This document shows, in pieces, positions 1 through 6,508 of a stretch of DNA of 8,235 nucleotides. The notes under the pieces are model-generated. The model saw nothing but the letters and a program-made list of their open reading frames with translations. It ran no database searches and was not told the DNA's origin. The stretch lies in contig JBKEBI010000063.1 of the NCBI GenBank assembly GCA_047973085.1, positions 1 to 8,235 of the forward strand. The letters run 5' to 3'. How positions within the stretch are numbered: position 1 is the first letter of the stretch; the number at the start of each line of letters is the position of its first letter. Position numbers and translations under genes: made by a program. Source of the DNA: JBKEDG01 sp047973085 (GTDB lineage: Bacteria; Bacillota_I; Bacilli_A; JBKEDG01).

Positions 1-1
1 A

Positions 2-26
2 CATTAATTATTAGTAATAATTAATG
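2..26. promoter_or_regulatory. Perfect 25-bp palindrome, likely operator
   Basis: The arms CATTAATTATTA (2-13) and TAATAATTAATG (15-26) are exact reverse complements around a single central G at 14. The repeat ends 8 bases before a TATAAT box (35-40) and covers where its -35 element would lie. That is the usual place for a repressor site. No T-run follows and the stem is almost all A/T, so it does not look like a terminator. The binding protein is unknown. Confidence 0.5.
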
Positions 27-40
27 ATTTATAGTATAAT
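11..40 (+). promoter_or_regulatory. Putative promoter of the TrkA-C membrane protein gene
   Basis: A consensus -10 TATAAT lies at 35-40. The best -35 at suitable spacing is TTAGTA (11-16, 18-bp spacer), which is weak. Transcription would start near 47, giving a very short leader that just includes the GGGGAG ribosome binding site. The region is AT-rich, so a chance TATAAT is possible. The overlap with the palindrome at 2-26 supports a regulated promoter. Confidence 0.45.
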
Positions 41-61
41 GTGAAAAGGGGAGTGAGTTTT

Positions 62-739
62 ATGTTATGGATATTGACAGTATTTATTGCTATTTTTACG
101 ACTGTGGTTGAAGTGTTTACAATTGTTTTTATGCTTACAGGACTTTCGCATAAAAAAAGTAAGTTCCAAGTTATTTCAATGCTTACAAGTACAGGATTTA
201 CGACAAAAGAGAGCGAGATAATTATGCTAGATCCTGTTAGAAGAAGATATGCTCAAATTTTAATTGTCTTTGGGTATTGCGCTAGTGTAACAATTGTTTC
301 AATGCTTGTTTCTTCTATTACCACAAAGAATACTTGGTATGAATATTTTATTGCCTTAGCAATTACAGTTGTGTTTGTTTCAATTGTTAACAATAAAAAG
401 ATAAGAAGAAAAATTGATCCTAAGATTCATAAGTTTGGTGCTAAGATTTTATATGGGAAGAATGAAAATTATTTAACTATATTGGAAACTTTAAATGAAA
501 AAGTTGTTGGTAAAGTTAAATTAAATAATCTTCCTAAAGAACTTGATAATAAAACTATGGAAGAGATGAATCTGAGTAATAAATATGAAATACAAATTTT
601 AGCTATTGAGCGTGACAACAAAGTTTTAAGGCATGTTACAAAAGATGATTATTTAAAATTAGGTGATTTAATTTTAGTTTATGGTGGGAAAAATAGTATT
701 AGTTCCACATTGAATGTTACAAATAGTAGTAGTAAATAA
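62..739 (+). CDS. Membrane protein with C-terminal RCK_C (TrkA-C) domain
   Basis: The 225-residue protein has three hydrophobic segments (about 3-27, 65-86 and 93-111), a basic stretch (NKKIRRK, 111-117) and a C-terminal cytosolic domain (about 148-212). That domain has the beta-rich pattern and LKLGDLILVYG ending typical of RCK_C/TrkA-C domains, which bind regulatory ligands in potassium channels and transporters. The NAD-binding RCK_N domain is absent. Such stand-alone proteins occur in low-GC Gram-positives with no settled function; a link to ion transport or its control is inference. ATG at 62 was chosen over an upstream in-frame GTG at 41, because AAGGGGAG (46-53) lies 8 bases before the ATG while the GTG directly abuts the TATAAT box and has no ribosome binding site. 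The gene is convergent with the next one and ends at a shared terminator. Confidence 0.8.
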   Translation: MLWILTVFIAIFTTVVEVFTIVFMLTGLSHKKSKFQVISMLTSTGFTTKESEIIMLDPVRRRYAQILIVFGYCASVTIVSMLVSSITTKNTWYEYFIALAITVVFVSIVNNKKIRRKIDPKIHKFGAKILYGKNENYLTILETLNEKVVGKVKLNNLPKELDNKTMEEMNLSNKYEIQILAIERDNKVLRHVTKDDYLKLGDLILVYGGKNSISSTLNVTNSSSK

Positions 740-753
740 TATTTTAGAGTAAT

Positions 754-796
754 AAAAAAGAATAATCTAAGTGTACTTAGATTACTCTTTTTTTTT
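754..796. terminator. Bidirectional intrinsic terminator between convergent genes
   Basis: TAATCTAAG (763-771) pairs with CTTAGATTA (776-784) around a 4-base loop. After one A/C mismatch (762/785) the pairing continues through an A-rich left side and a T-rich right side (T9 at 788-796). The A-tract at 754-759 supplies the U-run for minus-strand transcripts and the T-tract supplies it for plus-strand ones. The structure touches the TAA stop of the DUF819 gene (795-797). Confidence 0.9.
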
Positions 797-2051
797 AATA
801 TCCTAATATTTGTGCAATATTACCAATTATTAGTCCAATATAATTTCCTAGTACATATCCTAGTGTTCCAACTAGCATTACTGGAGCAATAAGTGCAGTC
901 CATCCTTTTGAAATAGCAATTGCAGCAGCAGTTGTTGGCCCACCAATATTTGCATTTGAAGCAACTATACTTTCTTCTAACGTAAATTTAAATAGTTTTG
1001 CTCCAACGAAAGTTAAAAGCATATTAAATATTACCATAATAAGTGCAAATACTAATAGTATAGGAGCATTTTTTACTATCTCAGGGATTGAAGCAGGAAT
1101 ACCAATTACAACAAAGAATGTATAAATTAGAAATGTTCCTATTTCATTAGAACCTTTAATTTGCTCAAACTTTTTAGAAAAAATTGTTGCTAAAGCTAAT
1201 GTAAAAGTTGTAATAATTAAATATTTATTTCCTAAAAATTCTGCTATAATTTTAACAACTACATTATCAGAAATAACATTAGCAGCAATAAAATCAGATA
1301 GAGTTTGAGAGAAAGCTACTATTGAAAATGCAATAGCAAATACAAGTGCTATATCTTTAAGAGAAATTTCTTTTCTTCCCCAAAAGCTTGCTGCCTGAGT
1401 TTCTCCATCTTTTTTTACAGTTCCTTTCTCAACTTCATCAATATAAGGATGCTTAAATATTTTTCTCATTAAAGGTAGAGAAGCAAATGAAATCAATACA
1501 AAGAAATATAAAACCATTAGTAAATTATCTGCTACTACTGCAGCACTAGCAAGTGCTGTACCAGTTACGTTATATGATTCTGCCATTGCAGCAAAGTTAA
1601 CGCTCCCACCTGTATAAGATCCAGCCATCATTGCTACAAGTCCTTCAACATTATTTCCAACAACAGGATTGTTAGTTAAAACTTCTCCAAGTACAAGCAC
1701 AGCAACAATACCACCAATAAGTGTACCTAGTGCACTTATAAGGTAAATAATAAGCAATCTTCCACTTTCTCTCCATATTTTGACAATATTTGCTCTAAAT
1801 AAAAGCATTGGTATGGCAAGAGGAACTACATATCCCCAAACCATGTCCTCAGCTGCACTTCCAATTGGAATAATTTTAAGATTTGATAAGAGCATTGCTC
1901 CGAGTAAAGCAAGTACTGCTCCTGTAACTTTACTTGCCCATTCATATTTTTGTTCCAAAATAATACTTAGCGCTGCGATAACTGTAATAATCGCAAGCAT
2001 TACACTTATATTATCAGATGATACAAGTGTGCCTTCCCATAATCCAAACAT
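795..2051 (-). CDS. DUF819 family integral membrane protein (YjcL-like), putative transporter
   Basis: This 418-residue protein is almost entirely hydrophobic, with many membrane segments and a charged cytoplasmic linker at about 197-232. It shows the two related signatures of the DUF819 family, one per half: GSYTGGSVN (144-152) and NANIGGPTTAAA (366-377), the latter followed by KGW and a glycine-rich final helix pair. Two similar halves are typical of secondary transporters, but no substrate is established for the family as far as I know. Length is normal. The ATG has a GGAGG site (2057-2061) 5 bases upstream. The gene starts 11 bases after the dipeptidase stop, so the two are almost certainly co-transcribed, and a peptide or peptide-derived substrate is a reasonable guess. 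Family call is firm; transport role is inferred. Confidence 0.88.
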   Translation of the reverse strand: MFGLWEGTLVSSDNISVMLAIITVIAALSIILEQKYEWASKVTGAVLALLGAMLLSNLKIIPIGSAAEDMVWGYVVPLAIPMLLFRANIVKIWRESGRLLIIYLISALGTLIGGIVAVLVLGEVLTNNPVVGNNVEGLVAMMAGSYTGGSVNFAAMAESYNVTGTALASAAVVADNLLMVLYFFVLISFASLPLMRKIFKHPYIDEVEKGTVKKDGETQAASFWGRKEISLKDIALVFAIAFSIVAFSQTLSDFIAANVISDNVVVKIIAEFLGNKYLIITTFTLALATIFSKKFEQIKGSNEIGTFLIYTFFVVIGIPASIPEIVKNAPILLVFALIMVIFNMLLTFVGAKLFKFTLEESIVASNANIGGPTTAAAIAISKGWTALIAPVMLVGTLGYVLGNYIGLIIGNIAQILGY

Positions 2052-2062
2052 AATTTCCTCCT

Positions 2063-3013
2063 CTATAATATTTCTTTCATTACTCTAAAGAAATTTTTAT
2101 ATGCTATTTTTTCAATTTCTTCATTTGTATAGTTATGATTTTTCATATATTCAATTAAATTCCCAATATCTTTATGATTTTGTAAGTCATTCATAAATTC
2201 AATACCTTCTGTAAAAGGACTAAACTCTACAAGATAATCCATAAAATCAAAACCAAAGCAAATATGATCTACTCCAACAAGGTTTTTAATATAGTTCATA
2301 TGCTTCATCATTCCTTCAACATTATATTCTTCTTTTTTATCTGCAACAAATTCTACAAAACTATTCATACCGATTACACCATTTGTTTTAGCAATTTTTA
2401 ATATTAATTCATCAGTAAGATTTCTTTTATTATCTACAAGCTTTCTAACATTAGAATGGCTTGCAATAACAGGCTTTGAGGATAAATCTAGAATTTGTAA
2501 TGAACTTTTATCACTTAAATGGCTTATATCAATAATAATTCCAAGAGCATTCATTATTTTTACTGCTTTGATTCCTTCTTCGCTAAGACCATTATCTACT
2601 AAGCATGTATTACTTGAGGCGAATTTATTACCTCCATTCCATGTTAGAGAAATCAATCTTGCTCCATACTGATACATCATGTAGATATCATTAGCTTTAT
2701 TTAAGTAATCAATTCCTTCAAGCCCAATGATAAATTGTACTTTATCGCTATTTAAATCAAAATCATTGTATGAGCGAATTATTTTTAAGTAATTAGAAGT
2801 TAGTACTTCTTTAATACCGTAAGAAAACATATCCATAATAAATTCAGTATTTTTATCAGCTGAATCTTCTAACCAAAAGTTAAATACACCAAATTTAACA
2901 TCTCCTTGTTTAAATTTACTTAAATGATAATTCTCAAATATATTGGTTTCTCCATTTTTTAAAGCCATAAAAAAATGAGAAAATAAATCTCCATGTGCGT
3001 CAAATACTTTCAT
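2063..3013 (-). CDS. Membrane dipeptidase-type zinc hydrolase (peptidase family M19)
   Basis: Family M19 enzymes (renal dipeptidase-like) cleave dipeptides, often those with a D-residue at the C-terminal side, using two zinc ions. In the 316-residue protein the expected ligands are present: H7 and D9 in DAHGD, E99 in GLEG, H165 in DISH, H186 in ASHS, and D255 in FGFD. Also typical are LTWNGGNKFASS (123-134), KRN (196-198) and a C-terminal KIAYKNFFRV. No signal peptide or membrane segment is seen, so it should be cytoplasmic. ATG at 3013 was chosen because GGGAGGTG lies just upstream and the protein then begins at the conserved MKVFDAHGD; an in-frame extension to 3097 would run through the promoter and into a terminator stem. 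It is the first gene of a unit with the DUF819 gene. Exact substrate is unknown. Confidence 0.9.
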   Translation of the reverse strand: MKVFDAHGDLFSHFFMALKNGETNIFENYHLSKFKQGDVKFGVFNFWLEDSADKNTEFIMDMFSYGIKEVLTSNYLKIIRSYNDFDLNSDKVQFIIGLEGIDYLNKANDIYMMYQYGARLISLTWNGGNKFASSNTCLVDNGLSEEGIKAVKIMNALGIIIDISHLSDKSSLQILDLSSKPVIASHSNVRKLVDNKRNLTDELILKIAKTNGVIGMNSFVEFVADKKEEYNVEGMMKHMNYIKNLVGVDHICFGFDFMDYLVEFSPFTEGIEFMNDLQNHKDIGNLIEYMKNHNYTNEEIEKIAYKNFFRVMKEIL

Positions 3014-3050
3014 TTTTTTCACCTCCCAACTTTCTTGATCCTTTAAATGT

Positions 3051-3079
3051 ATTGTATCATAAAATATATTGATAAAGTA
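3051..3079 (-). promoter_or_regulatory. Extended -10 promoter for dipeptidase-DUF819 unit
   Basis: Read on the minus strand, TGATACAAT gives an extended -10: hexamer TACAAT at 3051-3056 with TG at 3058-3059. The -35 (TACTTT, 3074-3079, 17-bp spacer) is poor, as is common for extended -10 promoters. An inverted repeat TATCA-N10-TGATA (3055-3074) overlaps the element and could bind a regulator. The promoter lies just downstream of the terminator of the preceding operon. Confidence 0.55.
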
Positions 3080-3082
3080 TAA

Positions 3083-3119
3083 AAAAATCAAAATCACTGT
3101 TTAAATGATTTTGATTTTT
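3083..3119 (-). terminator. Intrinsic terminator after the tetR gene
   Basis: The plus-strand arms 3083-3096 and 3106-3119 are perfect 14-bp complements around a 9-base loop. Read on the minus strand, the second arm is TGATTTTGATTTTT, continuing to seven Us in total. The stem begins inside the TAA stop codon of tetR (3118-3120). It separates the thyA-to-tetR unit from the dipeptidase unit. It is A-rich on the other side, so it could also stop plus-strand transcripts. Confidence 0.85.
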
Positions 3120-3789
3120 ATTGTTTAGGATTAAAACATATTCCTTCTACTATTATGTCAATAAAATGATCAATTCTTTCAATATTATACCTTTTGCTGT
3201 TATCTTGTTTAACTAAAATTCTAGCTAAATATGAATGAAATGATTGCTCTGCAATTTCTATTAATTCATTAATTTCAAATGAAACATGATAATCTTCCAC
3301 AACTTCTTCCAAGATTTCTTTTAGGTAGTGATTCCTTGTTTTAAAGCCTTTAATAACACGGTCATATCTGTAGTAGGCATTTGAATCCTTATCTAAATGG
3401 TTGTAGTAAACATCAAATCCTGTAATAAAATTAAAAAGAGAATCATATTTTTCATTAATTATTTTTGCAATTCCTTTCATTATAATTCTAAGTCTAGTTT
3501 TAGAATCTAAGTTCTTATTTGCAAGATTTAGTGTTTCTGCAATTTTCATATACTGTTGACTAAGTTCATTCATACAAACATATGCACAATCAACAACTAA
3601 ATCTTCTTTAGTAGGATAATAATCGTATAGAGTGCGTCTTTCTATATTAATTTCATTTGCAATTTCTTTGATAGTCAAATTATTAATACCTATTTTAATT
3701 AAATTAGGAGAAATCTCTTCTAGTATTTTTTTCCTACGTTCATTTTTTACTCTACTCTCATCGTAATAATTGTATAAATATTCTTTCAT
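3118..3789 (-). CDS. TetR/AcrR family transcriptional regulator
   Basis: The 223-residue protein has an N-terminal TetR-type DNA-binding domain at about 15-65. The helix-turn-helix IKEIANEINIERRTLYDYY (40-58), followed by PTKEDLV, is a close match to the family pattern. The rest is a helical ligand-binding and dimerisation domain with no recognisable ligand signature. Length is normal. The start has an AAAAGGAG site (3799-3806) that overlaps the stop codon of the lipoprotein gene, 9 bases before the ATG, so translation is probably coupled. The gene is the last of the thyA-folA-plsC-lipoprotein-tetR unit and lies directly upstream of the dipeptidase-DUF819 promoter. Likely targets are that promoter or its own operon; nothing here proves either. 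Confidence 0.88.
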   Translation of the reverse strand: MKEYLYNYYDESRVKNERRKKILEEISPNLIKIGINNLTIKEIANEINIERRTLYDYYPTKEDLVVDCAYVCMNELSQQYMKIAETLNLANKNLDSKTRLRIIMKGIAKIINEKYDSLFNFITGFDVYYNHLDKDSNAYYRYDRVIKGFKTRNHYLKEILEEVVEDYHVSFEINELIEIAEQSFHSYLARILVKQDNSKRYNIERIDHFIDIIVEGICFNPKQ

Positions 3790-3804
3790 TCACAAATGCT
3801 CCTT

Positions 3805-4407
3805 TTATTTAAGCCCTAAAATAAATTCTATAAGCTTTTCCTCTGATTGTTTGCTAATATAGTATTTGCCAGTAATTTCATCTTTTTTAATATTTATTTT
3901 TGTTTCGACACTATCATCGTTCTTAGTGTTTTTAAAAGTAGTTTTTAAAGAATTTATAATCTCTAATCTATACTCTTCACTTGCAATATCACTTGTAACA
4001 TTTTCTTTTAATTCTGTGATTAACAACTCATAGGAGTCTGATATATATACTTTTACAGTGGCAGTATTATTTTTCTCGTTTGCGTCAATTAGTACAATTC
4101 TTACAACCTTCTCTCTAAATTGATTAACAACTTGATTAAGTTCATCTATCTCATCTTCATTGAAATCTATAGTATAAATTGTTGCTCTAGATAATAATGT
4201 AGTATATAGTTTTTGATTTAGTTGACTGTTGTAGGTATCTACTGTTATTGCAGTATATTTTGCGTATTGTGTATTTTCTTTTAATGTAAAAGCATCGATA
4301 TACATTTTAGAAAATTTATGTACATTTATTATACTACAACCAGTTAAAATTATTGCTGTAATTAATAGTAAATTAGTTAACTTTAACATCTTTTGCATTA
4401 GTTTCAT
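3805..4407 (-). CDS. Predicted lipoprotein of unknown function
   Basis: The protein (200 residues from the chosen start) begins with a basic, hydrophobic signal peptide ending in the lipobox LTGC (modified Cys24), so it should be exported and anchored to the outer face of the membrane. The mature part (about 175 residues) alternates helices and beta strands (for example NTATVKVYI and ETKINIKKDEITGKYYI), resembling small NTF2-like or DUF5105-like Gram-positive lipoproteins; that assignment is tentative. The start is uncertain: ATGs lie at 4419, 4407, 4398 and 4389. AAGGA at 4412-4416 favours 4407 (spacer 4) or 4398 (spacer 13). All overlap the end of the plsC gene (stop 4373-4375), so translation is likely coupled. 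TetR follows 15 bases downstream. Confidence 0.7.
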   Translation of the reverse strand: MKLMQKMLKLTNLLLITAIILTGCSIINVHKFSKMYIDAFTLKENTQYAKYTAITVDTYNSQLNQKLYTTLLSRATIYTIDFNEDEIDELNQVVNQFREKVVRIVLIDANEKNNTATVKVYISDSYELLITELKENVTSDIASEEYRLEIINSLKTTFKNTKNDDSVETKINIKKDEITGKYYISKQSEEKLIEFILGLK

Positions 4408-5080
4408 CAAATCCTTCATCTAAATCTTTTTGAATAATATTTTTTATATAGTCTGATAATTCACTTGTTGACATATGCTCGTATTCTTCAAAAGCTATAG
4501 CTTTATTAATTATTGCTTTTATTTTTTTGTTTTGTATTGCGTTATAATTTTCAAAAAATGTTATTGGTACAATTTTACACTTACTTTTTAAAGCCATTTT
4601 AAATGTTCCACTCTTAAACTCACCAAGTGTACCATCAACTCTTCTAGTTCCTTCTGGATAAACTCCAACATTGTATCCATTTTGAAGCTTTTTTGTTAAC
4701 TCTCTAATCGATTTAACTTGACTCTTAATATCATCTCTATCAATTAAAATTCCACCAAGTGCTTCAATATAATATCCTATGTTAAAATACTTTCTAAATT
4801 CTTCTTTTGCAATAAAAGCAAGTTGTCTTTGTAGTATAACAAAGAAAGCATAGATATCATAGGAAGATTGATGATTTGCAACATACATTACTCCTTGTTC
4901 ACTAGGAATATTTTCCATCCCGACAGCCTGTATTTTTACACCTGTATCTTTAAAGATTTGATATGCTATTTTTGTAGTAACAACTACATCATTTTCTAAA
5001 TTTTCACCTAGTTTTTTTTTGTATTTCGAAGTTGAATAATACATCCTAACATACGCTAGACCCAGTCTTAAACTTACCAT
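4373..5080 (-). CDS. plsC: 1-acyl-sn-glycerol-3-phosphate acyltransferase (PlsC/LPLAT family)
   Basis: PlsC transfers an acyl group to lysophosphatidic acid to make phosphatidic acid, the precursor of membrane phospholipids, at the inner face of the membrane. All acyltransferase motifs are present in the 235-residue protein: the catalytic NHQSSYD (H70-X4-D75), FIAKEEFRK (89-97), the IDRDD region (113-117), YPEGTRR (141-147) with FKSGTFKMA (155-163), and VPITF (171-175). Length is usual for the family. The ribosome binding site (AAAGGAGA) lies within the last codons and stop of folA, and only 3 bases separate the genes, so it is in the same operon. Codons 21-23 form a run of nine As near the 5' end. 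The exact acyl acceptor cannot be read from sequence; another lysophospholipid acyltransferase role is possible. Confidence 0.87.
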   Translation of the reverse strand: MVSLRLGLAYVRMYYSTSKYKKKLGENLENDVVVTTKIAYQIFKDTGVKIQAVGMENIPSEQGVMYVANHQSSYDIYAFFVILQRQLAFIAKEEFRKYFNIGYYIEALGGILIDRDDIKSQVKSIRELTKKLQNGYNVGVYPEGTRRVDGTLGEFKSGTFKMALKSKCKIVPITFFENYNAIQNKKIKAIINKAIAFEEYEHMSTSELSDYIKNIIQKDLDEGFDETNAKDVKVN

Positions 5081-5083
5081 AAG

Positions 5084-5563
5084 CTATCTCCTTTCATACA
5101 CACAAAAATCAAGTTCTTCAACTTTGTTGCTTGAAATTTTTTTATAGTTATCAAAATTAATTTCAGGGAAGAAAGCGTCACCATCAAACTCATTATCTAT
5201 GTGTGTAATATATAACTTATTGCAGTGTGGTAGCATCTGTTCGTAGATGCTCATTCCACCTGCAATAAAAACTTCTTCGCTACAATTTTTATAGTTTTCT
5301 ATAATATCATCAAGGTTGTCAAAGTAGATTACATTATCGAATTCTTTATTAATTGGATAATGTGATACTACTAAGTTATCTCTATTTGGAAAGGGTTTAT
5401 TTAAGCAATCTAAAATTGAATCAAAAGTGTTTGCACCCATTACAACTTTATGATTTGTAGTAATGCTTTTAAAATATTTTAAATCTTCTGGGTAATGCCA
5501 TGGCATAGCATTGTCTTTACCAATTACACGATTATTATCAAATGCAACAATCAAACTAAGCAT
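5084..5563 (-). CDS. folA: Dihydrofolate reductase
   Basis: This enzyme reduces dihydrofolate to tetrahydrofolate with NADPH and recycles the product of its neighbour ThyA. The 159-residue protein aligns by eye along its whole length with E. coli FolA: VIGKDNAMPWHYPEDLKYFK (13-32) contains the Met20 loop and the catalytic Asp27, Arg61 corresponds to the folate-binding Arg57, GGMSIYEQ is the nicotinamide-side glycine motif, and LYITHID plus a C-terminal YERR are typical. An oddity is MGANT (42-46) where most family members have MGRxT; the Arg there contacts the 2'-phosphate of NADPH. The ATG overlaps the thyA stop by one base (TAATG), and its site AAAGGTGG (5571-5578) lies within thyA. Confidence 0.96.
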   Translation of the reverse strand: MLSLIVAFDNNRVIGKDNAMPWHYPEDLKYFKSITTNHKVVMGANTFDSILDCLNKPFPNRDNLVVSHYPINKEFDNVIYFDNLDDIIENYKNCSEEVFIAGGMSIYEQMLPHCNKLYITHIDNEFDGDAFFPEINFDNYKKISSNKVEELDFCVYERR

Positions 5564-6435
5564 TAAACTGCCACCTTTCCTTTAATCATTTCATGACTTT
5601 CATAACCAACTAATTCAAAGTCTTCATATTTAAAATCAAAAATAGACTTTACATTTGGGTTAATTTTCATTGTAGGTAGTTTGTATGGTTCTCTAGAACA
5701 TTGCAAGTTTATTTGATCTACATGATTTGAATAAATATGTGCATCCCCAATTGTATGAACAAAATCTCCATATTCTAATCCACATACATTTGCAAGCATC
5801 ATTGTAAACAATGCATATGAACTAATATTGAAAGGTACTCCCAAAAATACATCAGCACTTCTTTGATATAATTGACAACTTAATTTATTATTTACTACAT
5901 AGAATTGAATGAATGAGTGGCATGGTGGAAGAGCCATTTGATCAATTTGAGCTGGATTCCATGCGCTTAAAATATGTCTTCTTGAATCAGGATTATTTTT
6001 TAGTCCTTCTACAAGTAATTTAACTTGATCAACGCCACTATCATTGAAGTTTCTCCATTGCTTACCATATACTGGTCCAAGGTCTCCATATTTTTTTGCG
6101 AATTCATTATCTGCTTTTACAAATTCTACAAATTCCTTCATTGATTCACCATTATAATCATCACTATCTTTAAATTTTTTATACGGCCAATCATTCCAAA
6201 TGCTTACTCCATTATCAACTAAATATTTAATGTTTGTATCTCCATCTATAAACCATAGAAGTTCATGAATAACTGATTTTAAATGAACTTTTTTAGTGGT
6301 TACTATAGGAAAACCTTCATTTAAATTAAATCTCATCTGGTACCCAAAAGTAGAAATTGTACCTGTACCTGTACGATCTGATTTTTCAATTCCCTTATCC
6401 ATTACGTGTTTACATAAATCTAAATATTGTTTCAT
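5563..6435 (-). CDS. thyA: Thymidylate synthase (ThyA)
   Basis: ThyA methylates dUMP to dTMP using 5,10-methylene-tetrahydrofolate, releasing dihydrofolate. In the 290-residue protein the key residues are all present: R21 in DRTGTGT, W80/W83 in the IWNDWPY region, Y123 in GPVYGKQWR, the R152-R153 phosphate pair in DSRRH, catalytic C172 in LPPCHS, R192/S193/D195 in QRSADVFLG, N203, and H233/Y235 in DAHIYSNH. It is about 26 residues longer than E. coli ThyA before the catalytic Cys, with an intermediate-size insertion at about 87-112 of the kind seen in some Gram-positive enzymes. The start has a strong GGGAGG (6443-6448) 7 bases upstream and a promoter beyond it. It is the first gene of a five-gene unit. 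Confidence 0.98.
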   Translation of the reverse strand: MKQYLDLCKHVMDKGIEKSDRTGTGTISTFGYQMRFNLNEGFPIVTTKKVHLKSVIHELLWFIDGDTNIKYLVDNGVSIWNDWPYKKFKDSDDYNGESMKEFVEFVKADNEFAKKYGDLGPVYGKQWRNFNDSGVDQVKLLVEGLKNNPDSRRHILSAWNPAQIDQMALPPCHSFIQFYVVNNKLSCQLYQRSADVFLGVPFNISSYALFTMMLANVCGLEYGDFVHTIGDAHIYSNHVDQINLQCSREPYKLPTMKINPNVKSIFDFKYEDFELVGYESHEMIKGKVAV

Positions 6436-6456
6436 ATAAAAACCTCCCTTTTTGTT

Positions 6457-6485
6457 ATTATATACTATTTATTATTTAAATTAAA
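6457..6485 (-). promoter_or_regulatory. thyA: Putative promoter of the thyA-folA-plsC-lipoprotein-tetR unit
   Basis: On the minus strand a consensus TATAAT (6457-6462) is preceded at 17 bp by a weak -35 TTTAAT (6480-6485). Transcription would begin near 6450, a few bases before the GGGAGG site. No terminator is visible between the upstream ATPase gene and this point, so some readthrough from that gene is possible. An imperfect AT-rich palindrome (6467-6490) overlaps the spacer and the -35. Confidence 0.5.
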
Positions 6486-6508
6486 TAAATGTTTTTCTTT
6501 TCACAAAT

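Noticed and set aside
41..61. GTG start at 41 for the first gene
   Set aside because: The codon directly abuts the TATAAT box and has no ribosome binding site, while ATG at 62 has AAGGGGAG 8 bases upstream.
1780..2088. Plus-strand open frame of 102 codons
   Set aside because: It lies opposite the DUF819 gene, covers that gene's ribosome binding site, and its product matches no family I recognise; it is a shadow frame.
3014..3097. N-terminal extension of the dipeptidase (28 residues, hydrophobic)
   Set aside because: It looks like a signal or membrane segment, but it runs through the extended -10 promoter into the terminator stem, and the GGGAGGTG site and conserved MKVFDAHGD start point to 3013.
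6436..6508. Terminator after the ATPase gene
   Set aside because: Only all-A/T hairpins without a stable stem and U-run are visible, and they coincide with the thyA promoter.
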